DNA from: UBA4416 sp035439445
GTDB taxonomy: Bacteria > Bacteroidota > Bacteroidia > B-17B0 > Aurantibacillaceae
Assembly (NCBI GenBank): GCA_035439445.1
Contig: DAORKG010000006.1
Coordinates: 71,015 to 135,014 of the forward strand
Length of the DNA stretch: 64,000 bases
Direction of reading: 5' to 3'
This document shows, piece by piece, positions 27,380 to 36,875 of the stretch. Position 1 is the stretch's first letter. Each line of letters opens with the position of its first letter. The notes under the pieces are model-generated. The model saw only the letters and a program-made list of their open reading frames with translations, was not told where the DNA came from and made no database searches. Both the position numbers and the translations under genes were made by a program.

Positions 27380-28132
27380 CTACTTATCCAACCAGGCTTT
27401 AAATTCAGTTACACGCTCACGGCTTACAATCGCCGATTCATCATCGAGTAAGTCAGAATTTATTTTTAAACGGCTGTTAAAGTAAGAGCTTATTTTTTGA
27501 ACAGCGTTGATAGAGATTAATACCTTGCGATTGATTCTAAAAAACTGTTCGGGCGAAACTAATTCGGCTAATTGATCTAGGGTATAATCAACAGGATACC
27601 GTTTTGCATTTGCAGTAACTAATAAAGTAATCCCATCTTCGGCAATAAAATGGAGCACATCTTCGGTTTTAACCGACACAATGTTATCGCCCATTTTTAC
27701 CATGAAACGATTTTTGTATTGCTTGTTTAAGTTTTGATAAGCGTTGGCAATATCTTGTACGATAGAAGTATGCGATTGATTGAACTTTTTTAATTTATCA
27801 ATAGCTACTTTTAAATCTTCTGTTCCAATTGGTTTAAGCAAGTAATCAACACTATTTAATTTAAAAGCCTTAATGGCATACTCATCAAAAGCGGTGGTGA
27901 AAATAACCGGCGTATCAATTTGTATCTTTTGAAATATCTCAAAGCTTAATCCATCTGCCAAATGCACATCCACAAAAACCACATCAGCCTTGATGCCTTT
28001 TTGAAATTCGCTCACGCTTTTTTTCACCGAATCAAACGTTGCTATTACATTAATAGACGCATCAACCCGTTTTAAGAGATTGCTTAAATGTTCAGCCGAA
28101 AGCTTTTCGTCTTCTATGATGATGGCGTTCAT
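27380..28132 (-). CDS. LytTR-family response regulator
   Basis: 250 residues. Receiver domain: acidic IIEDEK (8-9), phospho-acceptor Asp in VVFVDVHLADG (about 55) and Lys in DYLLKPI (about 105). LytTR domain about 140-250 (FRINRKVLISINAV). It overlaps the upstream histidine kinase gene by 4 bp (ATGA), a clear cognate pair, and is the last gene of a four-gene unit. Confidence 0.93.
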   Translation of the reverse strand: MNAIIIEDEKLSAEHLSNLLKRVDASINVIATFDSVKKSVSEFQKGIKADVVFVDVHLADGLSFEIFQKIQIDTPVIFTTAFDEYAIKAFKLNSVDYLLKPIGTEDLKVAIDKLKKFNQSHTSIVQDIANAYQNLNKQYKNRFMVKMGDNIVSVKTEDVLHFIAEDGITLLVTANAKRYPVDYTLDQLAELVSPEQFFRINRKVLISINAVQKISSYFNSRLKINSDLLDDESAIVSRERVTEFKAWLDK

Positions 28133-29148
28133 TTGCTTTGTAATAAAGGAATTTTAACTACAAACGTATTACTGCTTTCTAATACTTCTACCGGTTTATC
28201 CGTAAAATAACGGTAGCGATCTTTAATATTTTTCAATCCTGTTTTTGAACTTGGTTCAGTGTTGGTGCGTAATTGTAAATTATTAGTGACTTCTAACACA
28301 TCGTCATTATTTTTAATACTGACGCTTAAAGGTAATGCTTCTGATATTTCGTTATGCTTAATGGCATTCTCTACTAATATTTGAATGGCCATAGGTGGTA
28401 CTAATTTTTTCATGGCGCTATCATCAATTGCAATATCAAATTTAATATTGGTATCAAATCGAATTTGCAAGAGATAGGTGTATGAACGAATAAAGGTTAA
28501 TTCATCTTCCAAGGTTACTAACTCTCTATCCTTATTGTCTAATAAATAACGATACACCTTAGATAATTGATTGATAAAATCAACGGCTTTGTCTTGGTCT
28601 TTATAAACTAGTGAAGACAGAACACTCATGTTATTAAACAAAAAGTGTGGGTTGATTTGATTTTTTAAATTTTGCAATTGAGCCTGCACCACCTCTGTTT
28701 TGTGATGTTCTATTTCAATTAAAGAAGCTTTCCAGTTGGCAAAAAACTGTGAACCAACTTCAAACGATAATAAAATAACAGATACCATCACTCCAATAAT
28801 AACAGCCGTTGACATAAAAGCTTCCTTAGTGGCTGTTGGCAAAGGGCAAACAAATTGATTGAAAAACAACATCGACCAATAAATTACCACCGCGCTATAA
28901 GTCATACTGATGGGTAATTGAATTAAAATTCGTTTACCCGGTTTGCCAACCCAAGGAAATTTTTTATTTAACCAATCATCTATGCGCAAATTACCTTCCC
29001 ACACCAAAATAGTAATTACAATGGAAGTGAAGAAATCTAACCAAAGGTTATGTTTTTGTTCTATGGGTTTTGTGATGGAGTGTAAGAGAAAAGAAATTCC
29101 AATCCCCACAAAAAACATGTATATAAACCGACTGTTATTTTTGCGCAT
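28129..29148 (-). CDS. LytS-type sensor histidine kinase
   Basis: 339 residues. About four membrane helices (about 8-25, 36-51, 75-98, 112-130), no large sensor domain, then a His_kinase domain with INPHFLFNNMSVLSS (His about 168) and VENAIKHNE, and a G-box region near GLKNIKDRYR. It is coupled to the LytTR regulator by a 4-bp overlap and lies 29 bp downstream of a flavodoxin-fold gene. Confidence 0.93.
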   Translation of the reverse strand: MRKNNSRFIYMFFVGIGISFLLHSITKPIEQKHNLWLDFFTSIVITILVWEGNLRIDDWLNKKFPWVGKPGKRILIQLPISMTYSAVVIYWSMLFFNQFVCPLPTATKEAFMSTAVIIGVMVSVILLSFEVGSQFFANWKASLIEIEHHKTEVVQAQLQNLKNQINPHFLFNNMSVLSSLVYKDQDKAVDFINQLSKVYRYLLDNKDRELVTLEDELTFIRSYTYLLQIRFDTNIKFDIAIDDSAMKKLVPPMAIQILVENAIKHNEISEALPLSVSIKNNDDVLEVTNNLQLRTNTEPSSKTGLKNIKDRYRYFTDKPVEVLESSNTFVVKIPLLQSK

Positions 29149-29177
29149 GCTTTAAATTTACTAAAAATGTATTAATA

Positions 29178-29750
29178 TCACTTTGCAGCTAATTGTTCTA
29201 TTTTAGTTAACCAATCTTCTCTAAACTTTGATGTTGAATTTCGAATGGGTGCAATACCGGTTACTTTTACAGGAGTGATGCCACAAAACTGCAATACTCT
29301 TTTTTTAACTTGGTTAACCGATGGTGCACCAAAAATATATTGATACAACCAAATGGGCGTATCGCTTGTATAAATTAAATGCCCTGTTTTACCTGCTAAT
29401 AGTTTATCCCACCATGGACTATTTTCTTTATACTTAAAAGCAAAACCTGGTAATAAGGTTCTGTCAAAAAAACCTTTTAGCAAAGCAGGTACCGAGCCCC
29501 ACCATACGGGATGAATAATCACAATGTGATTAGCCCACATTATTTTTTTCTGTGCCTCTATTAAATCAGGTTCTAGTTCGGTGCGCTGTTGGTAACCATA
29601 ACTTAAATTCAAATTAAATCGTATGTCGCTTAAATGCACAAGTTCTACCTCGTTACCTTTTGAAATACTGCCTTTTTGATAAGCCTCTGCTAGTGCGTGG
29701 CAATAGCTTTTAGCATTTGGGTGACCGTTAATAATTAATACGTTTTGCAT
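29178..29750 (-). CDS. NAD(P)H:quinone oxidoreductase / flavodoxin-fold reductase
   Basis: 190 residues from ATG 29750; an upstream in-frame ATG at 29786 would overlap the receptor gene and add a non-family tail. N-terminal MQNVLIINGHPNAKSYCHAL and central HPVWWGSVPALLKGFFDRTLLPGFAFKY match KefF/MdaB/NQO1-like flavoproteins that reduce quinones. The active form is usually a cytoplasmic dimer with FAD or FMN. It starts 13 bp after the TonB receptor stop, so it is probably in the same operon. Confidence 0.9.
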   Translation of the reverse strand: MQNVLIINGHPNAKSYCHALAEAYQKGSISKGNEVELVHLSDIRFNLNLSYGYQQRTELEPDLIEAQKKIMWANHIVIIHPVWWGSVPALLKGFFDRTLLPGFAFKYKENSPWWDKLLAGKTGHLIYTSDTPIWLYQYIFGAPSVNQVKKRVLQFCGITPVKVTGIAPIRNSTSKFREDWLTKIEQLAAK

Positions 29751-29763
29751 AGTGTTATTTATT

Positions 29764-32142
29764 TTAAAACTGCACCTTATACACAAAGTTTGGAAAGAAC
29801 CCTATTTGGTATGCGGTATTGATATTATTAGTAATTGGATTGTAGCGTTGTGCAAACACGTTTTTATTATTAGTAACATTTTGCACATCAAAGAAAATAG
29901 ATTGAGATAGCTTGCGTTTTTTGCTATTCATGGTGAAACCTGTTTTCACATCTAATCTAAAAAAATCAGGGTTACGTTGCGTAAAAGCATAGTCGTCGCC
30001 TTTTAACACTTCTTGCTTTACTGCTTGTGATGCTTCTAAATCAACCGGTGTGTAGTAACGGCCACCTGCTTGTGTCATTTTCACATCAATGGTAATGGTA
30101 TTGCGTTTTGCTTTTCCTAATTTAAATTCTTTACCCACTAACACATTGTAAACAAACTTGCCATTAAAGGCAGTATTGTGTTTTACATTATCGCTGCCTT
30201 TGTAAGTCGATTCATAAATAGTACCGGTAATTAAACCATAGTAGCCTTTGGTGAAAAATTTCTCAATGGTTAATTCAGCACCATAGTTTTCGCCGGTTCC
30301 GGCATTTCTTAAATAACCTTGTTCGGTTGGGTTAAAGCTTGAACCTGTGTTTAACATAGAGAAACTGCTTGGTGTTTGTGTAACCGGAATATTAGATAAA
30401 AATTGGTAATACACTTCTGTTTTTACTCTCCAATCTTTCAATGGCAATACATCGTATCCAATTACAAAATGCTGACTGCGTGTGAAATCTAAATTTTTGT
30501 TCGACTGGTCGTAAGTACCATCCATGTTTGGTGTGCGGTAAAAATACACATCGGTTGGTTGCATTTGGCTGTGCATACCATAACCTACACTAAAGGTATT
30601 TTTTTGATTAGCCTGAAATTTTAATCCCACACGAGGTTCAATCGAATACGATTCGTTTAAGGTTAAGTACTGCGAGTGCAATCCTAAATTCAAGGTTAAC
30701 TTATCCGTAAAATTATATTTAGCATGAGCATATCCTTGTATTAAAGATGTGTAGTCGTTATAGTCCCATATTTGTTGCCAATTGGGCGTAAACTCACGAT
30801 TTTTATAAAACAAATTCAGGTTTATCAATTCTTCAATCGCACCAATTTTTACAAATAAGCGAGAACTAATTTTCGAATTAAAAGAGGTATTAATCGAGTA
30901 ACGAATTTGAGATACTTTATTCTCCGTAATGCGTGTGCTTGAACCATCCAATTTTGCAATGGTATCTTGGTTAAAATACGAGCCTGCATAAGTACCACCA
31001 ATTACGGTATTGAAATAAGACTTATCGCCAACTCTAATAAAATGTTTTAAGCCCGCTAAAGCAATGTCACTCGTAAAATGGCTGTCTCTTGTTGGGTCGG
31101 CAAACAAATCGGTGCTATCAATTTTGTCGTGCTTAAAATCTATTTTACTTTTGGCACCAATACCAAATAAAGTAAAGCGCCCTAACTTACCATAACCACT
31201 ATTTACTTTAAACGACAAATCCTGATAAAATGGTGTAGCCGTTGTACCAACCGATAAACCTAAAGATTGCGCAAAACCAGTAAACGAATAACGATACGCT
31301 ACCACATAAGATGAACCTTTGCTTTTATTAATTGGTCCTTCGGTCATCGCTTCTAAACCTGTTAGGGCACCAAACTGTATGGTATGTTCGCGCTTATCTG
31401 AGTTCCCATTTCTAAAACCTAAATCAAACACGCCCGCATTAGCATTACCATACTCTGATGGAAAAGCCGATGTAAAAAAATCGGAGTTCTTTAAGATGTT
31501 GGTATTAATAGCACTCACCGGGCCACCTGTGGTGCCAATAGTACTAAAGTGATTTGGGTTTGGAATATTTAATCCTTCAATACGCCATAGTACACCTGTT
31601 GGCGAATTTCCTCTAATCACAATATCATTACGCGAATCATCGGGCGAACTTACTCCCGCAAAGTTAGCCGCCAAACGTGATGGATCGGAACGACCACCGG
31701 CATAACGGTTTACTTCCTCCATCGAAAACGAACGACCACTCACAGAAGTTAACTCGTTATTGGTTTCATTTTTTTTGGTGCCTGCCACCACTACTTCGTT
31801 TAAAGAATTCACACTTTCTTCTAAACCAATATCCAGGGATACTTCTTTACCCGAAGTAACTTGCACGTTTGGCAATACAATTTCTTTGTAACCTAAAAAG
31901 GTAATTTTTAAATCATAACGGCCGGGCGCCATGTCGGTTAATTTAAATTTCCCATCCATATCAGTGCTGGTACCTTTTATTGGGTCGCTGCCAAGCACCA
32001 CCACATTTACACCCGGTAAGGCCATTTGTGCTTGTTTATCAATTACGGTTCCTTTTATAGTTTGTGTGGGGCTTTGTGCTTTTATAGTATTTACAAGGTT
32101 TAAACCTATAAATGCTAATGAGGTAAAAATATATTTTATCAT
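29764..32142 (-). CDS. TonB-dependent receptor with CarboxypepD_reg-like domain
   Basis: 792 residues from ATG 32142, which starts a signal peptide (MIKYIFTSLAFIGLNLVNTIKAQ). N-terminal carboxypeptidase-regulatory-like domain (IKGTVIDKQAQMALPGVNVVVLG ... GYKEIVLPNVQV), plug domain (NDIVIRGNSPTGVLWRIEGLNIPNPNHF) and a beta barrel ending in FPNFVYKVQF. It imports an unidentified substrate through the outer membrane using TonB. It is the first gene of the operon receptor, quinone reductase, LytS and LytTR. Confidence 0.92.
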   Translation of the reverse strand: MIKYIFTSLAFIGLNLVNTIKAQSPTQTIKGTVIDKQAQMALPGVNVVVLGSDPIKGTSTDMDGKFKLTDMAPGRYDLKITFLGYKEIVLPNVQVTSGKEVSLDIGLEESVNSLNEVVVAGTKKNETNNELTSVSGRSFSMEEVNRYAGGRSDPSRLAANFAGVSSPDDSRNDIVIRGNSPTGVLWRIEGLNIPNPNHFSTIGTTGGPVSAINTNILKNSDFFTSAFPSEYGNANAGVFDLGFRNGNSDKREHTIQFGALTGLEAMTEGPINKSKGSSYVVAYRYSFTGFAQSLGLSVGTTATPFYQDLSFKVNSGYGKLGRFTLFGIGAKSKIDFKHDKIDSTDLFADPTRDSHFTSDIALAGLKHFIRVGDKSYFNTVIGGTYAGSYFNQDTIAKLDGSSTRITENKVSQIRYSINTSFNSKISSRLFVKIGAIEELINLNLFYKNREFTPNWQQIWDYNDYTSLIQGYAHAKYNFTDKLTLNLGLHSQYLTLNESYSIEPRVGLKFQANQKNTFSVGYGMHSQMQPTDVYFYRTPNMDGTYDQSNKNLDFTRSQHFVIGYDVLPLKDWRVKTEVYYQFLSNIPVTQTPSSFSMLNTGSSFNPTEQGYLRNAGTGENYGAELTIEKFFTKGYYGLITGTIYESTYKGSDNVKHNTAFNGKFVYNVLVGKEFKLGKAKRNTITIDVKMTQAGGRYYTPVDLEASQAVKQEVLKGDDYAFTQRNPDFFRLDVKTGFTMNSKKRKLSQSIFFDVQNVTNNKNVFAQRYNPITNNINTAYQIGFFPNFVYKVQF

Positions 32143-32257
32143 GGTTTTTGTTTTTATGGTACAATAGTACAGCACATAAAAAGCATCATAAAGGCAATTC
32201 CTATGAGTTGTTGAATTATTAGGTTGAGTTGTTGTTTTGGGTTATTATTAAAGATAA

Positions 32258-32343
32258 GGGTGTGCCACGCCAGCTGGCGAATTGGACTTTAACGTCATTG
32301 CGAGTAGCTTTTTCAGTGACGATGCTCCAGATAGCTATCGGAG
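32258..32343. repeat. Dispersed repeat A, left copy
   Basis: Starts GGGTGTGCC, contains GCCAGCTGGCG and GACTTTAACGTCATTGCGAG, and ends with the GATAGCTATCGGAG palindrome. A direct, diverged copy lies at 35369-35452. It is part of the 791-bp non-coding gap between two divergent TonB receptor genes. Confidence 0.75.
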
Positions 32344-32407
32344 TTGTGATAGGCAATTAAAGGACTTTTTGCCTTGATGCAAAAAGTTGACAAAAAAATC
32401 AAGGCTC

Positions 32408-32534
32408 ATTAAAATTTAGCTAAAATCTGCACAGCATCAATCTGATAATTTGAAAGCGCTACGCGAACAGCCCAAATTATCTTCGCACATGCCATCGCAT
32501 TTGATGCTGCTTGATTTATACGCTAAATTTTAAT
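32408..32534. repeat. Nested-stem repeat element
   Basis: Three nested pairings can be drawn: ATTAAAATTTAGC (32408-32420) with GCTAAATTTTAAT (32522-32534); CAGCATCAA (32432-32440) with TTGATGCTG (32501-32509); GATAATTT (32444-32451) with AAATTATC (32474-32481). The loop contains GAAAGCGCTACGCG. It is either a structured RNA or a palindromic mobile repeat. Confidence 0.7.
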
Positions 32535-32560
32535 ATGCCATTTATAAAGTTCAAATGTTA

Positions 32561-32685
32561 TTTATCCGCCTTTTAAATTTTATGATAAAAATAGAAGAGC
32601 TTGCAGCAAGGACTTGTGCGACAATTCTGGGCTGTTTGAGCCTGAGGGTTACTGAGCTTGTCGAAGTACACTAAGGCGAGTTTCC
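32561..32685. repeat. Dispersed repeat B, left copy
   Basis: 125 bp from TTTATCCGCC to GCGAGTTTCC, including CGACAATTCTGGGCTGTTTG and GAGCTTGTCGAAGTAC. An inverted, diverged copy lies at 35476-35600, so a receptor gene is flanked by this pair. From 32686 to the gene start nothing else is recognised. Confidence 0.8.
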
Positions 32686-32933
32686 ACAATTGGGGGAGAA
32701 AGCGCTACGTGATTTTTGAGTAAAATTTAAGAAGCGGTTTTCCCGATAGTTATCGTGATTTCTTTGCATATTTTCTTTGTATGGTAGACAAAGAAAGTAT
32801 GATTCTACCTCTCATTTAAATTCCTTACATCATTCAAAGATGAGCACACAATAATCTGTTACCAAAAAGTGTTAATATATATTAAGAGACAAGAGCCGTA
32901 TTATTTTTTAATTTAATTTTATCGCACCCCCTT

Positions 32934-35348
32934 ATGAAGCATGCTAAACATTTTATTATTTTATTTTGCATGCTACATGCCAGTCATTACTATTCGCAAT
33001 GCGCCATTAAAGGGCAATTAACCGACACGCTAAATGCTCCTATTGTTTTTAATGCCATTGGTTTATTAAATGCAAACGATAGCAGCATCGTAAAAGGCGT
33101 GATGACAGATGACCACGGCGACTTTTGTTTTGAGCAAATAAAAAAAGGTTCTTACCAATTAAAAGTTTCAGCAATTGGCTACAACACTTATTATTCCAAC
33201 GTATTTAACTATGATAGTCTTAGTGCTATTAGCTTAGATAAAATTTTGCTTAAAGCCGGTAGCATCAATTTAAACGAAGTATCTGTAGCGGCACAAAAGA
33301 AAACCATCGAATATAAAAATGGTAATGTGATTGTGAACATTGAAGGCACAGCCCTAGCCATGGGTAACACCGCTTATACCTTATTATCGCGTTTACCAGG
33401 TGTTACGGTGTCGGAGGATAACATTACCATACAAGGAAAAACAGGTGTTAAAATTTTAATTGATGGTAAGCTTCAGCAAGTAAGCGGCCAACAATTAATC
33501 AACATCTTAAAGAGCATGAATGCTTCGCAAATCGAAAAAATAGAAGTGCTCAAAAAACCACCTGTAAAATATGATGCCGCTGGCACAGGAGGGATGATAA
33601 ATATTAAAACCAACAAATTAAAAATAGTAGGCTTTAGTGGTAGCGTATTTGCTTCTCATTCGCAAGGCTATTATGGCAACCCCTCGGGAGGCTTTACCTT
33701 AAATTACAAAGGGCGAAAAGTCAATTTCTTTTCGGGTTTCACAGCCGCTAAAGAATGGCGACGCATGTATGAAGAGTTTGATAATGAATTTAATTATAAT
33801 GGTACTACCACTACTACCCATGCCCAAAATATTACTAAAGAACATCACCACTCTGAAACCTATAATTTAGGAGCCGATTGGTTTATTAATAAAAACAATT
33901 CTGTTGGCATTAAAATGAATGGGGCTTTTGGAATGGGTAATGTGGATAATGTATCACGCACCAATTTTAGCGACACCTTATTGGGCTATCAACATCTGAT
34001 TCTCAATTCAAACAAACCAAACCCTTGGATTTATCCTGAGTTTAACATCAATGCCGAACATTTGTTTGATACAGCTGGCACTGCGCTTCGCTTCTCAGCC
34101 AATTACAATCCTTACTGGGATATTTATGCCGCCAACTTTAGCAATCAGTTTTTGGATGGAGAGGATCATGAATTGCGCGCGCCCTCTGTTTTTAAAACCT
34201 CCAATACCCTCACGTTTAATAACACCTCGGCGCTATTAGATTTTGAAAAAGAATTTAAAAAAGAATTTAAAATCGAAACAGGTATCAAACATACCTACCA
34301 AGAAATTGGCAGCGATTATTATTTAAAATATCAAGATAGTCAAACAGGTGAGTATAGCATTGATACCGCCTACTCCAATGTATTTAACTATTACCAGAAC
34401 ATCAGTGCCATTTATTTAAACCTGACTAAACAATACAAAAAATTCTCCTTTCAAGCAGGAGCTCGTGGCGAAAACACCATCATACACACCGTTAGTAAAA
34501 GTAACGGACTGGGCTTTGATAGACAATACTTTAATATATTTCCACTAGCCAGTATCGATTTTAAAAAGTCAGATAACCACACCTTTTCTATTGCTTATAA
34601 CAAACGTGTTAATCGTCCCGACTATAATTTATTTAATCCCTTTACGTCTTTTATCAACACGCAAACTTTTCACAAGGGCAATCCCTATTTAAAACCCGAA
34701 TACAGCCATGATTTTAGTTTTACCTACAACTACAAAAGTTGGATGTATCATAGCATTAATTACACCCGCTTAGTAAATGCCTTTATGGGATACAATAGCC
34801 AAAACGACGCTACTAAATCCTATGTGAACTCAGCTGCCAATTTACAATGGGCCGATATTTATAGCTACAATTTATTTATACAAAAAGACCTCTTTAAATG
34901 GTGGACGGTTAATGTGAATGCCTCTTTGTTTAGTGTAGCAGGCAAAGGCATCATTAACAATTTACCTTATAGCTTTTCTTATGTGGCTTTTAATCCAAAT
35001 GTATACAGCCGAATGTCGCTTAAAAAAGGTTATGCCATTGAAGTGAATGCCTTTTATTTAACACCGTTTTTAGAAGGTATTTATTATACGCAAGAACGCT
35101 CGAGCGTTTCTATTGCCTTAAAGAAATCTTTTTTAGATGATAAGCTATCGGTATCCTTAGCCGTGAGTGATGTATTTTGGGGAGAAGTAAGGCGCACGCA
35201 TGTGAACTATCAAAACATTAATATGAGAGGTTATCAAACCTTTGATACCCGCCGCTTAAACATAAGCATCAACTACAACTTTGGGAAACTAAAGGTTGAA
35301 CAACGCCAAGCCAAAGATATTGAACCACAAAGCAAGGGCGGTAAGTAA
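32934..35348 (+). CDS. TonB-dependent receptor-like outer-membrane beta-barrel protein
   Basis: 804 residues. It has a signal peptide (ending HYYSQ), a carboxypeptidase-regulatory-like domain (IKGQLTDTLNAPIVFNAIGLLNA), a plug-like segment (LLSRLPGVTVSEDNITIQGKTGVKILIDGK, GTGGMINIKT) and a large barrel of the outer membrane beta-barrel family 3 type. The C terminus (LNISINYNFGKL) ends the barrel, followed by a short tail. The substrate is unknown. It stands alone, bracketed by dispersed repeats A and B, and its codon use is somewhat richer in C-ending codons than nearby genes, so it may have moved as a unit; this is inference. Confidence 0.9.
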   Translation: MKHAKHFIILFCMLHASHYYSQCAIKGQLTDTLNAPIVFNAIGLLNANDSSIVKGVMTDDHGDFCFEQIKKGSYQLKVSAIGYNTYYSNVFNYDSLSAISLDKILLKAGSINLNEVSVAAQKKTIEYKNGNVIVNIEGTALAMGNTAYTLLSRLPGVTVSEDNITIQGKTGVKILIDGKLQQVSGQQLINILKSMNASQIEKIEVLKKPPVKYDAAGTGGMINIKTNKLKIVGFSGSVFASHSQGYYGNPSGGFTLNYKGRKVNFFSGFTAAKEWRRMYEEFDNEFNYNGTTTTTHAQNITKEHHHSETYNLGADWFINKNNSVGIKMNGAFGMGNVDNVSRTNFSDTLLGYQHLILNSNKPNPWIYPEFNINAEHLFDTAGTALRFSANYNPYWDIYAANFSNQFLDGEDHELRAPSVFKTSNTLTFNNTSALLDFEKEFKKEFKIETGIKHTYQEIGSDYYLKYQDSQTGEYSIDTAYSNVFNYYQNISAIYLNLTKQYKKFSFQAGARGENTIIHTVSKSNGLGFDRQYFNIFPLASIDFKKSDNHTFSIAYNKRVNRPDYNLFNPFTSFINTQTFHKGNPYLKPEYSHDFSFTYNYKSWMYHSINYTRLVNAFMGYNSQNDATKSYVNSAANLQWADIYSYNLFIQKDLFKWWTVNVNASLFSVAGKGIINNLPYSFSYVAFNPNVYSRMSLKKGYAIEVNAFYLTPFLEGIYYTQERSSVSIALKKSFLDDKLSVSLAVSDVFWGEVRRTHVNYQNINMRGYQTFDTRRLNISINYNFGKLKVEQRQAKDIEPQSKGGK

Positions 35349-35368
35349 TGCGTAGGTGACTATGATTT

Positions 35369-35452
35369 GGGTGTGCCCGCCAGTTGGCGGATAGGACTTT
35401 AACGTCATTGCGAGGAGCTTTTTAGCAACGAAGCTCCCGATAGCTATCGGGA
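35369..35452. repeat. Dispersed repeat A, right copy
   Basis: Direct copy of 32258-32343: GGGTGTGCCCGCCAGTTGGC, GGACTTTAACGTCATTGCGA and a perfect TCCCGATAGCTATCGGGA palindrome at 35435-35452. Confidence 0.75.
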
Positions 35453-35475
35453 CTCATCCTTTCTTATCCCCCTCT

Positions 35476-35600
35476 GGAAACTCGCCTTTGGGTACTTCGA
35501 CAAGCTCAGCAACCCTAAGGCTCAAACAGCCCAGAATTGTCGCGCATTGCCTTGCTGAAATCACTTCTATTTTTATCGTAAAATTTAATAGGCGGATAAA
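35476..35600. repeat. Dispersed repeat B, right copy, inverted
   Basis: Inverted copy of 32561-32685. It begins GGAAACTCGCC and ends AGGCGGATAAA, with long shared blocks such as CTCAAACAGCCCAGAATTGT. Confidence 0.8.
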
Positions 35601-35656
35601 TAAAACATAATCAAACCATTCATTTCCGAATGACTTAAAAGCTCTAATGATGAGAC

Positions 35657-35761
35657 TATGATTTTGTGCAGCAATAGCTGCAAAATGAATGAAGCGATGG
35701 CACGCGCAAGCGGATTCATTTTGTCAGCGGTCCTTTAGGAATTGCCTATCACAAAATCATA
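35657..35761. repeat. Nested-stem repeat element, second example
   Basis: Outer arms TATGATTTTGTG (35657-35668) and CACAAAATCATA (35750-35761). Inner arms CAAAATGAAT (35681-35690) and ATTCATTTTG (35714-35723). The loop begins GAAGCGATGGCACGCG, like the loop of the element at 32408-32534, so the two appear to be one family. Confidence 0.7.
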
Positions 35762-35815
35762 AGCTTTTTGTTTACTTTTTGGCTGCAAAAAGTAATAGAT
35801 TGTCTTTTGGTAAAT

Positions 35816-35901
35816 CCTTGATTTTTTGTCGCTATTACACATGCTGGCTCAATTGTGTACTACACAATTGCCCTGTATCAAGGCAAAAAGTCTTTTAATT
35901 G
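35816..35901. repeat. Nested-stem repeat element, third example
   Basis: Outer arms CCTTGAT (35816-35822) and ATCAAGG (35877-35883). Inner arms CAATTGTGTA (35850-35859) and TACACAATTG (35861-35870). The segment 35877-35901 is an inverted copy, with one mismatch, of 32354-32378. The rest of the gap to 36038 holds a short palindrome and no gene that I can support. Confidence 0.65.
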
Positions 35902-36038
35902 TTTTTTGGTAGAAGAATGAATTTTTTGTCGCTACCACAATCCCGAAAGTTTTTGGGAACCGTGCAGCGAAAAAAAGAGCATCTTAAACAAATTCATCTT
36001 ACATTTCATTACATTTGATATGCAATCTATTTTAATAC

Positions 36039-36875
36039 ATGACTATATTAAAAAACATAAGCATAGAAGGCAGTAGAGAAAAACCTATTTTATTGGATGT
36101 GTTTTACAACAACAATGGAGTGGCTAAGCCCATTGTTATATTTTCGCATGGCTTTAAGGGTTTTAAAGACTGGGGACATTTTGATGCATTAGCTAAACAA
36201 TTTGCAGAAGCAGGTTTTGTATTTATTAAATTTAATTTTTCACATAATGGAACTACAGTTAATGATCCATTAAATTTTGGCGACTTAGAAGCATTTGGCC
36301 ATAACAATTATTTGATTGAATTAGATGATTTAAAATTAGTGATAGATTGGAGCTTGAGTAACGAACACTTAAAAACTGACATCAATGCTCATCAATTATA
36401 TTTGTTAGGGCATAGCCGCGGAGGTGGTATCACTATTTTAAAAGCGGGCGAAGACACTCGCGTAAAAAAAATAGTGACTTGGGCATCTGTAAGCGATTTC
36501 ATAAATAGAAATAAACAACGAACCATTGATACCTGGAAACAAGAAGGGGTGGTGTATGCCATGAATGGCAGAACAAAACAAAACATGCCGATGTACTACC
36601 AATTTTATCAAACCATATTAGATCATAAAGAACGCCTAAATATTAACCACGCCGTTAAAAGAGCCAATATCCCTTTTTTAATTATTCATGGCACAGCGGA
36701 TGAAGCTGTTGCTTACCATGATGCCGAAGAGCTGAAAAAAAGTGCAAAACAAGCTGTGTTGTTTACCATTTTAAATGGAGACCACACCTTTGGAGTAAAA
36801 CATCCATTTGACGGAGTGATACCGGATGACGCTAAACAGGTGATAGAAAAAACGATTGAGTTTTTAAAAGAGTAG
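36039..36875 (+). CDS. Alpha/beta hydrolase (dienelactone hydrolase/BAAT-like)
   Basis: 278 residues, cytoplasmic (no signal). Oxyanion-region HG in VIFSHGFKGFKDW, nucleophile Ser126 in LLGHSRGGG, acid in IIHGTADEAV and catalytic His in NGDHTFG. The fold is clear but the ester or peptide substrate is not. A TACATTTG element (36010-36017) lies 21 bp before the ATG. It stands alone after the repeat block. Confidence 0.88.
   Translation: MTILKNISIEGSREKPILLDVFYNNNGVAKPIVIFSHGFKGFKDWGHFDALAKQFAEAGFVFIKFNFSHNGTTVNDPLNFGDLEAFGHNNYLIELDDLKLVIDWSLSNEHLKTDINAHQLYLLGHSRGGGITILKAGEDTRVKKIVTWASVSDFINRNKQRTIDTWKQEGVVYAMNGRTKQNMPMYYQFYQTILDHKERLNINHAVKRANIPFLIIHGTADEAVAYHDAEELKKSAKQAVLFTILNGDHTFGVKHPFDGVIPDDAKQVIEKTIEFLKE

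Noticed and set aside
35689..35898. 69-residue open frame in the receptor/hydrolase gap
   Set aside because: It runs through palindromic repeat sequence with no start site support.
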